DNA from: Verrucomicrobiota bacterium
GTDB lineage: Bacteria; Verrucomicrobiota; Verrucomicrobiia; Verrucomicrobiales; Akkermansiaceae
Assembly (NCBI GenBank): GCA_017301995.1
Contig: JAFLEH010000031.1
Span: forward strand, 1-64,000
Direction of reading: 5' to 3'
DNA: 64,000 nt
Shown here piece by piece: positions 46,611 through 55,874 of this stretch (position 1 is its first letter; the number at the start of each line of letters is the position of its first letter). A program made the translations under genes and the position numbers. The notes beneath the pieces were generated by a model. The model saw nothing but the letters and a program-made list of their open reading frames with translations, was not told where the DNA came from and did not search any database.

Positions 46611-49600
46611 TCACGGCTCGACCACTTTCATGCGGGCGAACAGCTTGGTTGCGCCGCCCGGAATCGGGATGGTCACGGTGACGGTCTCGGTGGCGCCGTG
46701 GTCCACCGGCGTGCCGTACATTCCCGCGGTGGCGGTGGCCCAGGTTCCGGTTAGAGTTTCGGAATATTCGACCTCGGTGGTGAATCCGGCGGCGAGCGCC
46801 GCCTTGAGCCGGGTGAAGGTGAAGGTCATATCGGCACCGGATTTGGCGGTCACGGGGAGGTTCGTTTGCGTGCCGGAATCCGGTTCGGTGTCCAGCACAT
46901 ATTCCACCATGTTGGCGAGACCGTCGGCATCATAGTCCTCCGCCGGCGCGGTGTTGGGACCACCCGGGGTGACTCCCTTGAGGGTGAGCCAGTCCTCGAA
47001 CGGAGTGGTCGCCGTCAGGGCGGTTAGAGTGACCGCTTTGCCGCCGTAGGCCGGATCATTGTAGTCGATGGCGAACGGTTGGTCGCCCACCGTGACCGTG
47101 GCTCCGTCGGCGAGACCGGCGAACTCGCCAGTCAGGGTGCCTGCGGCGTAATGGATCAGCACCAGTTTGGTTCCCGGAGTGATGGAGGCTGCCGGGGCCT
47201 CCGAAGTGGCCAGGGCGATCGTGGCGTTGTCCAAGACCATGTCGCCGGTAACCGTGAGGGTCGGGTGATCCAGCGAGTTGGGGTTGTAGCTCGCTTGATA
47301 GATGGTCCCCGTGCCGAGCGTGGCGGAATGGCCGGCTTCCACCGTGAGAGCCGGATCCGCGGTGGCGGTTAGAGCCAGGGTGGTTCCGGTGATCGCCAGA
47401 TCCGATCCCGGAGTGTTCCTGAGGGTTGCCGAATTCACGTTGACGACCGCATTGGCGGCCGCCTGTCCGGAGATGATGGTTGCCTCCAGCGTGGATTGGG
47501 TCAGTCCGTCTCCGCTTGGGTTGAGGCTGACCGTGGCGGTGCCCATGGCGCCACCCGAGTCCTGCACGAGGGTGAGGGTTTCCACCTTGATCGTGCCGCC
47601 ATTGGTGGTTAGAACCCCGTTGGCGGTCTTGATGTTCGGCGCTCCGCCCACGGCCAGGGTGATCGAGGTCGCGTCGAGCGTGCCCGCGTTGAAGGCGAAG
47701 CTGCCGGAAGTTGCGTTATTGAAATTGCCCGCGCCGGTTTCGTGTTTGCCGATCACCAGGGTGCCGAGCATGGCGTCCAGCACCGATCCGGCGGCGGTGA
47801 AATCCACCGCGCCGCTGCCACCGGCGTAGTCGGAATCCTTCTTGTGGCCCACGGTCATGTTGGCGCGGCTGGAACCACCGGAGGTGCCGCGGATGACGAC
47901 TGTCGGGCTGCCCGATCCAGCGTTCAAGTTAAGGGTGGAAATTCCGTTCTGGGCACTGTTGCTACCAACAAGGATCGTGTCCGAGTGGATCGTGGCGGTG
48001 GTGCCGAGTGTCACCGAGGCGCCGGATGTGACGCCCGACCCTCCCGGACCGTTCCAACCGATCGCGAAGGTGGATGTGGTTAGAGCGGAGGACGGTGGCA
48101 GCAGCACGGAGGCGGTTCCTCCGGAGGCGGTGGTCACGGCGCCGAAGGTTCCGCCGGGACTGTCCATCACGAAGGAATCGATGTGCTGGAGGTCCAACAG
48201 ACCTTGGTTGGCGGTGACGTTTCCACCTTGGACCGTGAGCGCCTTGCCGGGATCCGCATAGACCGTGCCGGTGCCGGACGGAGGCTTGGAGAGCGAGCCA
48301 ATGGTTAGATCAAGACTGGTGAAATCGAGGACGCCGCTGGAGACCGAGACTCCGGTTCCCGCAGGGATCGCCGATCCGGCCGAGTCCAGCAACAGCTTGC
48401 CGCCTCCGCTGATGGCCGTGTTTCCGGAATAGGTGTTGCTTCCGGTCAGACGGAGCACGCCCGATCCTCCGTGGGTGACGCTGCCGGTGCCCGTAACCGT
48501 ATTCGCGAAGGCGATGTCGTCGGAGCGTGAGATTGCCAGGTTTCCATTGTCCGTGATGGGGCCGATGACACTGCCAACCACGCTGTTGTTGCCGATCTGC
48601 AGGGTGCCGCCGTTGATGGTGGTGGCGCCGGTGTAGGTCATGTCGTTGTCGAGAACGGTGGTGCCAGATCCCGTTTGGAGAAGGTTTCCGGTTCCGCTGA
48701 TGACCGCGGCGACGAGCAGGGAGCCCTGGCGATTGAAAGCGAGCGTTCCGTTGTTGGAGATGGAGGAGGTGTTGCCGAGAGTTCCTGTGGCTCCTCCGGC
48801 TCCCACCTGCAAGGTGCCCGCGGTGATGGTGGTGGCCCCTCCGAAGGTATTGTCCGCGGTGAGGATGGTCGTGCCCGCGCCCGCCTGTTCGACGGCGCCC
48901 GCTCCGGAGACCAAGGACGACATGGTTAGGGAATCGCTCCTGTCAAACACCAGAATTCCCTCATTGATGATCTCGCCGCCGCCCGCGGTGCCCGTGGTGC
49001 CACCGGCGCCAATCCGCAGGGTGCCCGCTCCGATGTTTGTCGTGCCGGAATAGGTGTTATTGGTGGCAAGGGTGACCGTTCCCCCGCCATTGACCGCCAA
49101 ACCGGTTGTCCCCGTGATGGACCCCATTCCGGTTAGAGTGTAGTTTTTCGCCGCATTTCCGAACTCGACGGATGTGGGTGAGACCGCCGTGTCGAGAACG
49201 ACGCTGGTGGTGCCGGAGGCGCTGTCGTCGAAGGTGACGGTGTCGAACTCGAAGTACTTGTCGGGGATTCCGCCGTTGCTCCAGTTGTAGGCCGTATTGA
49301 TATCCCACAGGCCGCCGGGCTGTGCTCCGGTCCACTTGATGGCGGCGGGCGAACCGCTGAAGGTCACCGAGATGTTGTCCGTTCCGTAGGTCACATCCGA
49401 GGATAGGCGGGTGGTGGAAAGGCCGGTGACGGCAACCGGCGGATTGGTTCCTGAGAAAGAGCCGTAGGTGAGAAGGGTATAGGGGGTATTGAGCGTGGGC
49501 GGTGATCCGACTTGGATGGTGATGCCTCCGCCGTTGCAGGTGTAGGCGCCGGCAATTGCGGTTAGATCGGCCGAGGAGGTGCCGACATTCAAAATCACCT

Positions 49601-50627
49601 GGCCGCCGGTCTGGTTGAGCGAGGCGATGGTTTTGGTGCCGAAGCCGAGACCGCCTTCGTTGAGGGTGAATGGAATCGCGCTGTTCACCGTGCCAGTCAG
49701 GGCGAGGTTGGCGGTCCCGCCTTTGGTGAACGAAAGCGCGTTGCCGGCGGTGAACGTTAGCGCACCGGCGAAGGCCGCGTCGGAGGTCTGCGTGACGGTT
49801 AGGGAAGACGAGGCACCCGTGCCCTGGATCGTGCCGCCGGTGCCGGAGAGGCTGCCCAGGGAGGATGCGAAGTTCCCCAGATTGACCGTGCCGCTGGTGT
49901 TGACGACCATTGGGCTGGTGGTGGCCGTGATGGCCGTGCCGAAAGTAACTGTGGCCCAACTATTGACCGTGAGAGATCCAGTGCCCCAACCGCTGGCGGT
50001 GTTGATGACCAGATCGAGTTTATCGGCTGTAGCCTTGCCAGAAGCTGTGACGTCCCCGCTGTATCCACTGGTGGAGTTCGTGCCATTGATGTTGACTACT
50101 CTACCGGAACCTGTGGTGTTACTGCGTTGTAGGGTGAGGGTGCCCGAACCAGTGTATCCATTGTTAAAAGTTAACTGGTTGGTATAGCCACCGTTGTCGT
50201 TCATTTCCACAGTCACCGCGTTGGCAAGGGTCACCTGGTTGGCGAGAATTTGGGTGATGGAACCTGCAGAACTTGCTGGCTTAATGGTAGCTCCATCCAC
50301 AGTCAGGTTAGGTATCGTATTGGTGACGTTGATATTGCCACCACCGTTAGTGCGAAACAGCCGAAGAATCGCGCCACTGCTCACGGTGAGTGAATCCCCA
50401 GCGAATGTAGATGCGTTGGCATCAGGATTGGTCACGGTTTTGCCGGAGCCGCTGACGGTGTAGGTGTTACCTGCGGCGGGTGGGAGTGAGTCACTCCAGT
50501 TGGTGGTGGTGGCCCAGGTGCCGGTGGTGGTGCCTACCCAGGTGATGGACTCGGCGTTGGCGATCGCGGCCGTAAGGGATACGATCACCAATGGTGAGGA
50601 GAGAAGACAGCGGAGCTTGGATTTCAC
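46611..50627 (-). CDS. Large autotransporter-type beta-strand repeat protein
   Basis: 1338 aa from the GTG at 50627; the frame is open 143 codons further but that stretch is antisense to the divergent regulator and not protein-like. Signal peptide KSKLRCLLSSPLVIVSL up to ANAES. It carries at least four passenger-associated repeats (NNTYSGTTNIGAGTLRIG, DNTFGGATTITAGTLQVG, DMTYTGATTINGGTLQIG, SNTYSGNTAISGGGKLLL), then a long threonine/serine/glycine-rich beta region. The C-terminus (DYDADGLANMVEYVLDTEPD onward) is near-identical in pattern to that of the metalloprotease gene, not PEP-CTERM. No outer-membrane autotransporter barrel is present. First gene of the three-gene minus-strand unit. Confidence 0.85.
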   Translation of the reverse strand: MKSKLRCLLSSPLVIVSLTAAIANAESITWVGTTTGTWATTTNWSDSLPPAAGNTYTVSGSGKTVTNPDANASTFAGDSLTVSSGAILRLFRTNGGGNINVTNTIPNLTVDGATIKPASSAGSITQILANQVTLANAVTVEMNDNGGYTNQLTFNNGYTGSGTLTLQRSNTTGSGRVVNINGTNSTSGYSGDVTASGKATADKLDLVINTASGWGTGSLTVNSWATVTFGTAITATTSPMVVNTSGTVNLGNFASSLGSLSGTGGTIQGTGASSSLTVTQTSDAAFAGALTFTAGNALSFTKGGTANLALTGTVNSAIPFTLNEGGLGFGTKTIASLNQTGGQVILNVGTSSADLTAIAGAYTCNGGGITIQVGSPPTLNTPYTLLTYGSFSGTNPPVAVTGLSTTRLSSDVTYGTDNISVTFSGSPAAIKWTGAQPGGLWDINTAYNWSNGGIPDKYFEFDTVTFDDSASGTTSVVLDTAVSPTSVEFGNAAKNYTLTGMGSITGTTGLAVNGGGTVTLATNNTYSGTTNIGAGTLRIGAGGTTGTAGGGEIINEGILVFDRSDSLTMSSLVSGAGAVEQAGAGTTILTADNTFGGATTITAGTLQVGAGGATGTLGNTSSISNNGTLAFNRQGSLLVAAVISGTGNLLQTGSGTTVLDNDMTYTGATTINGGTLQIGNNSVVGSVIGPITDNGNLAISRSDDIAFANTVTGTGSVTHGGSGVLRLTGSNTYSGNTAISGGGKLLLDSAGSAIPAGTGVSVSSGVLDFTSLDLTIGSLSKPPSGTGTVYADPGKALTVQGGNVTANQGLLDLQHIDSFVMDSPGGTFGAVTTASGGTASVLLPPSSALTTSTFAIGWNGPGGSGVTSGASVTLGTTATIHSDTILVGSNSAQNGISTLNLNAGSGSPTVVIRGTSGGSSRANMTVGHKKDSDYAGGSGAVDFTAAGSVLDAMLGTLVIGKHETGAGNFNNATSGSFAFNAGTLDATSITLAVGGAPNIKTANGVLTTNGGTIKVETLTLVQDSGGAMGTATVSLNPSGDGLTQSTLEATIISGQAAANAVVNVNSATLRNTPGSDLAITGTTLALTATADPALTVEAGHSATLGTGTIYQASYNPNSLDHPTLTVTGDMVLDNATIALATSEAPAASITPGTKLVLIHYAAGTLTGEFAGLADGATVTVGDQPFAIDYNDPAYGGKAVTLTALTATTPFEDWLTLKGVTPGGPNTAPAEDYDADGLANMVEYVLDTEPDSGTQTNLPVTAKSGADMTFTFTRLKAALAAGFTTEVEYSETLTGTWATATAGMYGTPVDHGATETVTVTIPIPGGATKLFARMKVVEP

Positions 50628-50670
50628 GGCAGATTTTGGGGTTGCGGGGTTGGACAAATACTTGCGAATC

Positions 50671-50720
50671 GAACAAACCCCCGGAAAATCGGGAAAGCAA
50701 TCCGATTTCCGGATTTGTTC
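50671..50720. promoter_or_regulatory. Large nested palindrome in a divergent promoter region
   Basis: GAACAAA (50671-50677) mirrors TTTGTTC (50714-50720). Inside, CCGGAAAATCGG (50681-50692) mirrors CCGATTTCCGG (50702-50712) with one extra A. It lies between the divergent starts of the beta-strand repeat operon (50627) and the GntR/LacI-type regulator (50783), so it is the best operator candidate for that regulator. On the plus strand it is followed by AATTGTTTTT, so a terminator is the alternative reading. Confidence 0.5.
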
Positions 50721-50782
50721 TGAGCAATTGTTTTTGGCAGATTTGGCTTGTCGTCCTGTTGCTTCGCGCCGATTCTGCGGCC

Positions 50783-51868
50783 ATGCGAAAGGTTTCGAAA
50801 GCGAGTGCGGCGGACCGTGCGGCCGCCGTTTTGCGGGAGGAATGCCTGGCCGGGCGGTGGCGCGACCGCCTGCCGGGTGTCCGGGTGCTGGCCGGGTTGC
50901 TCGGGGTGAGCGCACCCACCGTGGCCGCCGCGCTGGCGAGGCTGGCAGAGCAGGGGGTTCTGAAAAACGAAGGCCCGCGCCGGGCGTTCCGGTTGGCGGA
51001 GACACCGCCCCGCTTTCTAACACACGAACACCCCAGGCACCTGCTGATTCTGACACCCGACCATCTGTGGACGCTTGACGACGCCACGAGGGGAGTGATC
51101 GAGCATCTGCGGGACAGGATGATCGCTAACGGCTGGGAGGAGGACATCCAGGTGCTCGACTACCGCCACGCCAAACGGGTGGATCGGCGCTGGAACCACC
51201 AGATTCGCGCGGATACCAACACCTGTATTGTTGCGGTATTCGGGCGGCCGGCGCTGGCCGAGTGGGCGCGACGCCGCAAGCTGCGGATCCTGTTTCTGGG
51301 CGGGGTGATGGGAAATGTGGCGGTACCGATGATCGGAGTCAAAACCTCCGGCATGGCGGCGCTGGCCCTATCCAATCTCACCGATCTCGGCCACCGCCGG
51401 ATTGTCTTTCCCTTGATAGGAAACTCGGAACCATTCAATGTGTCGCTCCGAGAGGCGACCCGGACGGCCTTGGAAGCCGTCGGCCAATCCTACGTGGCTC
51501 GCCAGCACAACCCGGAGAGCGACTACCTGGATCCCGGTGCGATCGCGCAACTCATGGAGCGGTTGCTCGCGAAACGCCCTCCCACCGCGGTGGTCATCCA
51601 GGATTGGAAAATCCTGATCACGGTATTCTGCTGCCTTGCCGCCCACGGTTTGAGGGTGCCTGCCGATGTCTCGCTGGTGCTGCTGAGCGACCGCCAGGAC
51701 GGGAGTTGGTTTCATCCCGAACTCGCGAGATTTCGGTTTCCCGTCGCCAGAATGGCCACCGCGGTTGCCAAATGGCTTGAAGCGGAATCCCCCCCCGCCG
51801 ACCATCTGATATTCGAACCGAAATTCATCGAGGGCCGGACGCTCGCCGCGCCGCGCCGCACCCTCTAA
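50783..51868 (+). CDS. GntR-type HTH / LacI-type sensor transcriptional regulator
   Basis: 361 aa from MRKVSKASAADRAAAVLREE. The N-terminal winged helix (about 8-70, LPGVRVLAGLLGVSAPTVAAALARL) is GntR-like. The rest is a periplasmic-binding-protein fold like LacI sensors: LGGVMGNVAVPMIGVKTSGM, LTDLGHRRIVFPLIG, VSLVLLSD. This hybrid architecture is frequent in Verrucomicrobiota. It is divergent from the repeat-protein operon with a strong palindrome between them and probably regulates it in response to a carbohydrate. Its TAA stop is interlocked with the TAG of the Nudix gene in one CTAA (51865-51868). Confidence 0.85.
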   Translation: MRKVSKASAADRAAAVLREECLAGRWRDRLPGVRVLAGLLGVSAPTVAAALARLAEQGVLKNEGPRRAFRLAETPPRFLTHEHPRHLLILTPDHLWTLDDATRGVIEHLRDRMIANGWEEDIQVLDYRHAKRVDRRWNHQIRADTNTCIVAVFGRPALAEWARRRKLRILFLGGVMGNVAVPMIGVKTSGMAALALSNLTDLGHRRIVFPLIGNSEPFNVSLREATRTALEAVGQSYVARQHNPESDYLDPGAIAQLMERLLAKRPPTAVVIQDWKILITVFCCLAAHGLRVPADVSLVLLSDRQDGSWFHPELARFRFPVARMATAVAKWLEAESPPADHLIFEPKFIEGRTLAAPRRTL

Positions 51869-52365
51869 CATTCATACGCCACCCCGGTCTCGATCGCGTG
51901 CCAGCGCATCGTTTCGTCCTCAAAAACGAATCGGCCGCGGAACGGGGTGTTATCTAACACCAGCGGCAGCCATTCGCGGTCGTCGGCCCACATCCGGTCG
52001 TAGGGGATCGCGTCCAGCGGGGTCCACAAAGGCGTCGCCTCGTCGGTTTCGGTGGGTGTGCCGGTGAAATCGTCGGCCCGGAAGACGTGGCAGAGGATAT
52101 CCGGGCAGGTGGACATGGAAAACCAGAGTTCGCCGAGTTTCCGGGGCGCGAGCGGCGTGATGTGCAGTTCCTCCTGGCATTCGCGGACCACCGCTTCAAG
52201 CGCGGTTTCGCCGGGGTCGATCTTGCCGCCGGGGCCGTTGATTTTCCCCGCGCCGAGACCGCGTTTCTTGCCGATGAGCAGCACCTGCCCGCCGCGCACG
52301 ACAAACATCAGCGTCGCCAGCATTTCACCACGCCAGGTGGTCCAATCGATCGGGGAATCGGCCAT
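51865..52365 (-). CDS. Nudix hydrolase, MutT/8-oxo-dGTPase-like
   Basis: 166 aa from MADSPIDWTTWRGEMLATL; the same frame continues open far upstream but without homology and antisense to nothing useful. The Nudix box is intact: G-G-K-I-D-P-G-E then TALEAVVRECQEEL. Flanking text (FVVRGGQVLLIGKKRGLGAGKINGPGG) resembles MTH1/MutT-type enzymes that hydrolyse oxidised purine nucleotides. The exact substrate is not determined by sequence. It lies 92 bp downstream of uppP on the same strand. Confidence 0.88.
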   Translation of the reverse strand: MADSPIDWTTWRGEMLATLMFVVRGGQVLLIGKKRGLGAGKINGPGGKIDPGETALEAVVRECQEELHITPLAPRKLGELWFSMSTCPDILCHVFRADDFTGTPTETDEATPLWTPLDAIPYDRMWADDREWLPLVLDNTPFRGRFVFEDETMRWHAIETGVAYEC

Positions 52366-52457
52366 GGGCCGGATGAAAAGCGGTCCCTGGCCCAAAGTAA
52401 AGCCGCAAAGAGTTCGGCCATATCGCCGGTCGGACAAGCCGCGGCGGATTCGCGCAC

Positions 52458-53342
52458 TTACGCGGCCACCACGCCCGCCAGCACCAGGCCGCCGATCACC
52501 GCGCCGATTCCTATCCGATACCAACCGAATACCGCGAGGCCATGGCTTTGCAGATAGGAAACCAGCCATTTCACGGCGATCGCGGCCGATATGGCGGCGG
52601 CGGCCAATCCCACCACGGTGGGCAGGGCTCCGTAGCTGTCCCACATCAGGCGCGCGCCGCCGAACCAGTGGTCGTATTGTGCCACCGCGTCCACTTTCCA
52701 CACCGCCTTTTTCGCGGTTGCGGCGGTTAGAGTGACCACACCCAGCAGGAACGAATACTCCACCGCCGCCCGCAGGCTGAGGCCCACCAGAAGACCACCG
52801 ACGATGGTCATCAGACTGCGGCTGGTGCCCGGCCACATCGCCACGCATTGCAGCAACCCGATCACCACCGCCATTTTCCAAGTCATTTCCAACAGGCTTT
52901 TGCCACCGCCCGGCGCGGGATTCCGCTTGCGCCACCAAGTTGCCACCAGGATCCCAACACCCCCCACCACCCATGCCGCGATGATCGGCCACATGAACAT
53001 CAGTTTGGCATCGATGATATCGTTCAGCAGCACGCCGAGCACCGCGGCGGGCATGAATCCGACCAGAATCGCCATCGCCATTTTGAAACCCTCCGGATCG
53101 CGGCCCAACATGCCGTTGGCCATCTTCAGCACATGCGGCAGATAGAGCCCCAGAACCGCCAGGATCGCGCCGCCCTGGATGCAGATTGCGAAACAATCCG
53201 CCGCGGCCTTGGCTCCCGGCGAGTTCTCGGTGCCCACGCCCATCAATTGCTGCGCCACCACCAGGTGGCCGGTGGAGCTGATGGGGAGGTATTCGGTGAT
53301 GCCCTCGATGATTCCGAGGATGAGCGCTTGCCAGGTTTCCAT
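52458..53342 (-). CDS. uppP: Undecaprenyl-diphosphatase
   Basis: 294 aa integral membrane protein. It has the two signature motifs of the BacA/UppP family: EGITEYLPISSTGH (13-26) and W170-P-G-T-S-R-S176. It dephosphorylates undecaprenyl pyrophosphate to recycle the lipid carrier for peptidoglycan and other wall polymers; overproduction gives bacitracin resistance. Length is slightly above the usual 265-280 aa because of an insertion around residues 185-240. Stand-alone gene with the Nudix hydrolase downstream. Confidence 0.95.
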   Translation of the reverse strand: METWQALILGIIEGITEYLPISSTGHLVVAQQLMGVGTENSPGAKAAADCFAICIQGGAILAVLGLYLPHVLKMANGMLGRDPEGFKMAMAILVGFMPAAVLGVLLNDIIDAKLMFMWPIIAAWVVGGVGILVATWWRKRNPAPGGGKSLLEMTWKMAVVIGLLQCVAMWPGTSRSLMTIVGGLLVGLSLRAAVEYSFLLGVVTLTAATAKKAVWKVDAVAQYDHWFGGARLMWDSYGALPTVVGLAAAAISAAIAVKWLVSYLQSHGLAVFGWYRIGIGAVIGGLVLAGVVAA

Positions 53343-53455
53343 AATTGCTGCGGGCCGCCACGCTGGGGGCCATCCGGGGCGATGGCAAGGAAATTGAGAT
53401 CAGCCCGAAATCGGCGGAGCGACCAGATGACGGGATGCCCGGAGCGGCTCGGTGG

Positions 53456-54721
53456 TTAGACACTCAACTGCCATGGAGCGCGCATCGGCTGGCGGATCAG
53501 CGCGTTGGCGGCGGGGTCGTCGAACTTGAGGGTTTTTGAATCGAATTTCAGGCTCTTGTTCAGGCGGTGGGCGCAGATGCCCATGTTGACGACGGTACAC
53601 GACCAGAAGCCGTTCTGTTCGTTGAGCGCGAACTTCTTGCGGGTGCGGACGCACTCGTGGAAGTCGATGTTTTGTGCGGGCGGATCGGGCAGCGCGTCGA
53701 TTTTCTTACGAAGATCCGGGATGTCCGAACGGAGGCTCGGATAGATTTTCCCCTTGGGGCCTTCCAAATAGGCCGCATCCTTGTCCTTGTTTTCCCCGTC
53801 GAGGATGACCTTGCAGCCGTCGGCGTAGGTGTATTCGATGCGCCGCCAGACGCCGACGGCTTCGGAATCCTGCGGGTCGGCGTCGATATCGACGGAGATC
53901 GGGGCTTGGTCGTCCTTGTCGAGGAGGTATTGCACGGGATCGAGGTAGTGCTGGCCCATGTCGCCGAGGCCGCCGCCGTCGTAGTCCCAGTAGCAGCGGA
54001 AGGATCCGTGGATCCGGTTGTGGTTATAGGGTTTCATGGGCGCCGGGCCGAGCCACAGGTCGTAGTCGAGTTCCGGCGGCACGGGTTCCGGCTGGAGGCC
54101 GACCTTTCCGGCCCATGCGGCGAGTTTCCAGTCGAATCCGGTGACTCCGGAAACCGTGACCTTGAGCGGCCATCCCAACAATCCGTTCATCACCGCTTTC
54201 TTGAGCATCACCACGGGGACATGCATGTCGTAGAATCCGGCCTGGAACCGGAACCAGGTGTTCAGCCGGAAGATCCGCTTCTGCTCCTCCACCGCTTTGA
54301 CCATGGCGATTCCCTCGCCGATGGTGCGGCTCATCGGTTTCTCACACCAAACGTCCTTGCCGGCTTTGGCGGCGGCCACGGCCATGAACGCGTGCCAGTG
54401 CGGCGGGGTCGCGATGTGGACGATGTCGATATCCTTCCGGGCGAGGAGTTCGCGGAAATCATGATAGCCGGTGACGCCGTTCGCTTCGGCTCCGGCATCC
54501 CTCATGCGGTTTGCGAGGTGGTTTTTGTCCACGTCGCACAGGGCGAGCAGTTTCCCCGGCATGGTGAGGTGGGACGCGCTGATGCCGCCGCAGCCGATGA
54601 TTCCGCGGGTTAGGATTTCGGACGGCGGCGTCTGGCCGTTGAGACCGAGCACCCGGCTGGGCACGATTTGGATGGTCGCGAGCGCGGCGAGGGATTTGAG
54701 GGCTTGGCGGCGGGTTGTCAT
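53456..54721 (-). CDS. Tat-exported Gfo/Idh/MocA family oxidoreductase
   Basis: 421 aa. The N-terminus MTTRRQALKSLAALATIQIV is a twin-arginine signal, so the folded, cofactor-loaded enzyme is probably exported. The Rossmann fold follows (GIIGCGGISASHL) with the EKP motif in WCEKPMSRT and the substrate region GGLGDMGQHYLDPVQY. Periplasmic members of this kind are abundant in Verrucomicrobiota and Planctomycetota. It belongs to a different subgroup from the cytoplasmic oxidoreductase at 6.9 kb. Sugar substrate unknown. Confidence 0.9.
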   Translation of the reverse strand: MTTRRQALKSLAALATIQIVPSRVLGLNGQTPPSEILTRGIIGCGGISASHLTMPGKLLALCDVDKNHLANRMRDAGAEANGVTGYHDFRELLARKDIDIVHIATPPHWHAFMAVAAAKAGKDVWCEKPMSRTIGEGIAMVKAVEEQKRIFRLNTWFRFQAGFYDMHVPVVMLKKAVMNGLLGWPLKVTVSGVTGFDWKLAAWAGKVGLQPEPVPPELDYDLWLGPAPMKPYNHNRIHGSFRCYWDYDGGGLGDMGQHYLDPVQYLLDKDDQAPISVDIDADPQDSEAVGVWRRIEYTYADGCKVILDGENKDKDAAYLEGPKGKIYPSLRSDIPDLRKKIDALPDPPAQNIDFHECVRTRKKFALNEQNGFWSCTVVNMGICAHRLNKSLKFDSKTLKFDDPAANALIRQPMRAPWQLSV

Positions 54722-55035
54722 GGGATGGGTGATGCGGAGTTTCCCGGAGTACAGCGTATTTCAGCGTTGTCTTTCATGGCGGGAGGAAAAGCGACGGCCA
54801 AGGAGAACGAACCCTCGCGGGTGCGTGTGCGGAATCGGGGAGGTGTTGGAAACCAGGGGGGCATCCTTACCGCTCTTTCCGGAGTTTTGGCGATTTCGCC
54901 ATGGGTTTCCAACCCAACCGCACCGAGGATCGGCTTGACGGGCGGAGGGCGGCAGGATAGTCACCAAACGCACGGAGGCGGCTCCGGACGGGTCGCTGAA
55001 CGCCCTCGTTCGGAGCCGATCCGGGTGATTGTCTC
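54722..55035. other. 314-bp intergenic region with a long-spaced inverted repeat
   Basis: Separates the divergent oxidoreductase and acetyltransferase genes. GTTGGAAACC (54845-54854) and GGTTTCCAAC (54904-54913) form a perfect 10-bp inverted repeat with a 49-bp spacer, which could be a regulatory site or an RNA hairpin. I see no convincing small gene or promoter hexamers. Confidence 0.45.
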
Positions 55036-55527
55036 ATGAATCCGGATGAATATATGATAACGGTTAGAAACGCGACCCAGGATGATATTTCCAGGGTTGT
55101 CGGGCTGTGGGAGGAGCTGATGGATTTCCATCAGGAGCGGGACGTGCGGTTCGCGCGCGCGGCGGATGGCGCGGAGCGGTTCCGGGATTACGCGACGGAG
55201 CGCTTGTCGGACGAGGCGTCCTGTTTGCTGGTGGCCGAGGCGGACGGCGTGGTGGCGGGGTATTGCCTTGTGGCGGTGTGCAAGTTTCCGCCGGTGTTCG
55301 CGGAGCGCGATTACGGTGCGGTTTACGATTTGGCGGTGACCGCCGCGCTGCGGAGAATGGGAGTGGGAAAACGGCTCTTCCAGTCCGCCAGGGACTGGTG
55401 CGCGGGCCGTGGCATGAAACGGATGGAAGTGGGGATCGCTCTATCCAATCCGGTTTCGTCCGGTTTCTGGAAGAAGATGGGATTCGATCCCTATCTGGCG
55501 AAGGCAAGTCTCGAACTGCCAGATTGA
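55036..55527 (+). CDS. GNAT family N-acetyltransferase
   Basis: 163 aa from MNPDEYMITVRNATQDD; the internal ATG six codons later is an equally good start. GNAT features: MITVRNATQDDISRVVGLWE at the N-terminus, acetyl-CoA-binding motif A AVTAALRRMGVGKRLFQSAR (about 107-126, R/Q-x-x-G-x-G/A type), and NPVSSGFWKKMGF near the end. It transfers an acetyl group to an amine; the substrate cannot be inferred. A MITE-like repeat begins right after its stop codon. Confidence 0.85.
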   Translation: MNPDEYMITVRNATQDDISRVVGLWEELMDFHQERDVRFARAADGAERFRDYATERLSDEASCLLVAEADGVVAGYCLVAVCKFPPVFAERDYGAVYDLAVTAALRRMGVGKRLFQSARDWCAGRGMKRMEVGIALSNPVSSGFWKKMGFDPYLAKASLELPD

Positions 55528-55746
55528 ATCCGAAATCCGAAGTTGATAGTTAGTATGTGGTCCCATTTGACCGCTGAAGCGCTGAGTACCGCTGAAGCCG
55601 CTGTAATGGCGACTGCAAAAATCAACAGGAACCCGATTCACCATCCGGTGTCGTCTTTCCGGTCAAACAAAACTCAGCGGTTTTCAGCGGTTCAGCGGTA
55701 AGCCGAGCGTCCAACCTGTCTTGAACTTCGGATTTCGGGTTGAATC
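55524..55746. mobile_element. MITE-like palindromic element (copy 1)
   Basis: Terminal inverted repeats CCGAAATCCGAAGTT (55530-55544) and AACTTCGGATTTCGG (55724-55738) are perfect over 15 bp. Inside are further inverted tandem units of ACCGCTGAA (right arm TCAGCGGTTTTCAGCGGTTC type). The direct repeat TTGAATC flanks the element (55524-55530 and 55740-55746), resembling a 7-bp target duplication. No transposase is coded. It fills the gap between convergent genes; its left end overlaps the acetyltransferase stop codon. The remaining 55747-55874 shows nothing I can name. Confidence 0.65.
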
Positions 55747-55874
55747 GCGTGCCCTTGGGAAGATGGGCTCACCGTCTCCCCCGCGCAATCATCGGCCCGG
55801 CGACGGGGAAACGCGCCGGAGCGCGGTGGCGGCACAGCACGGAACACCAACCAAACACCCGCCATGCGGAAGTC

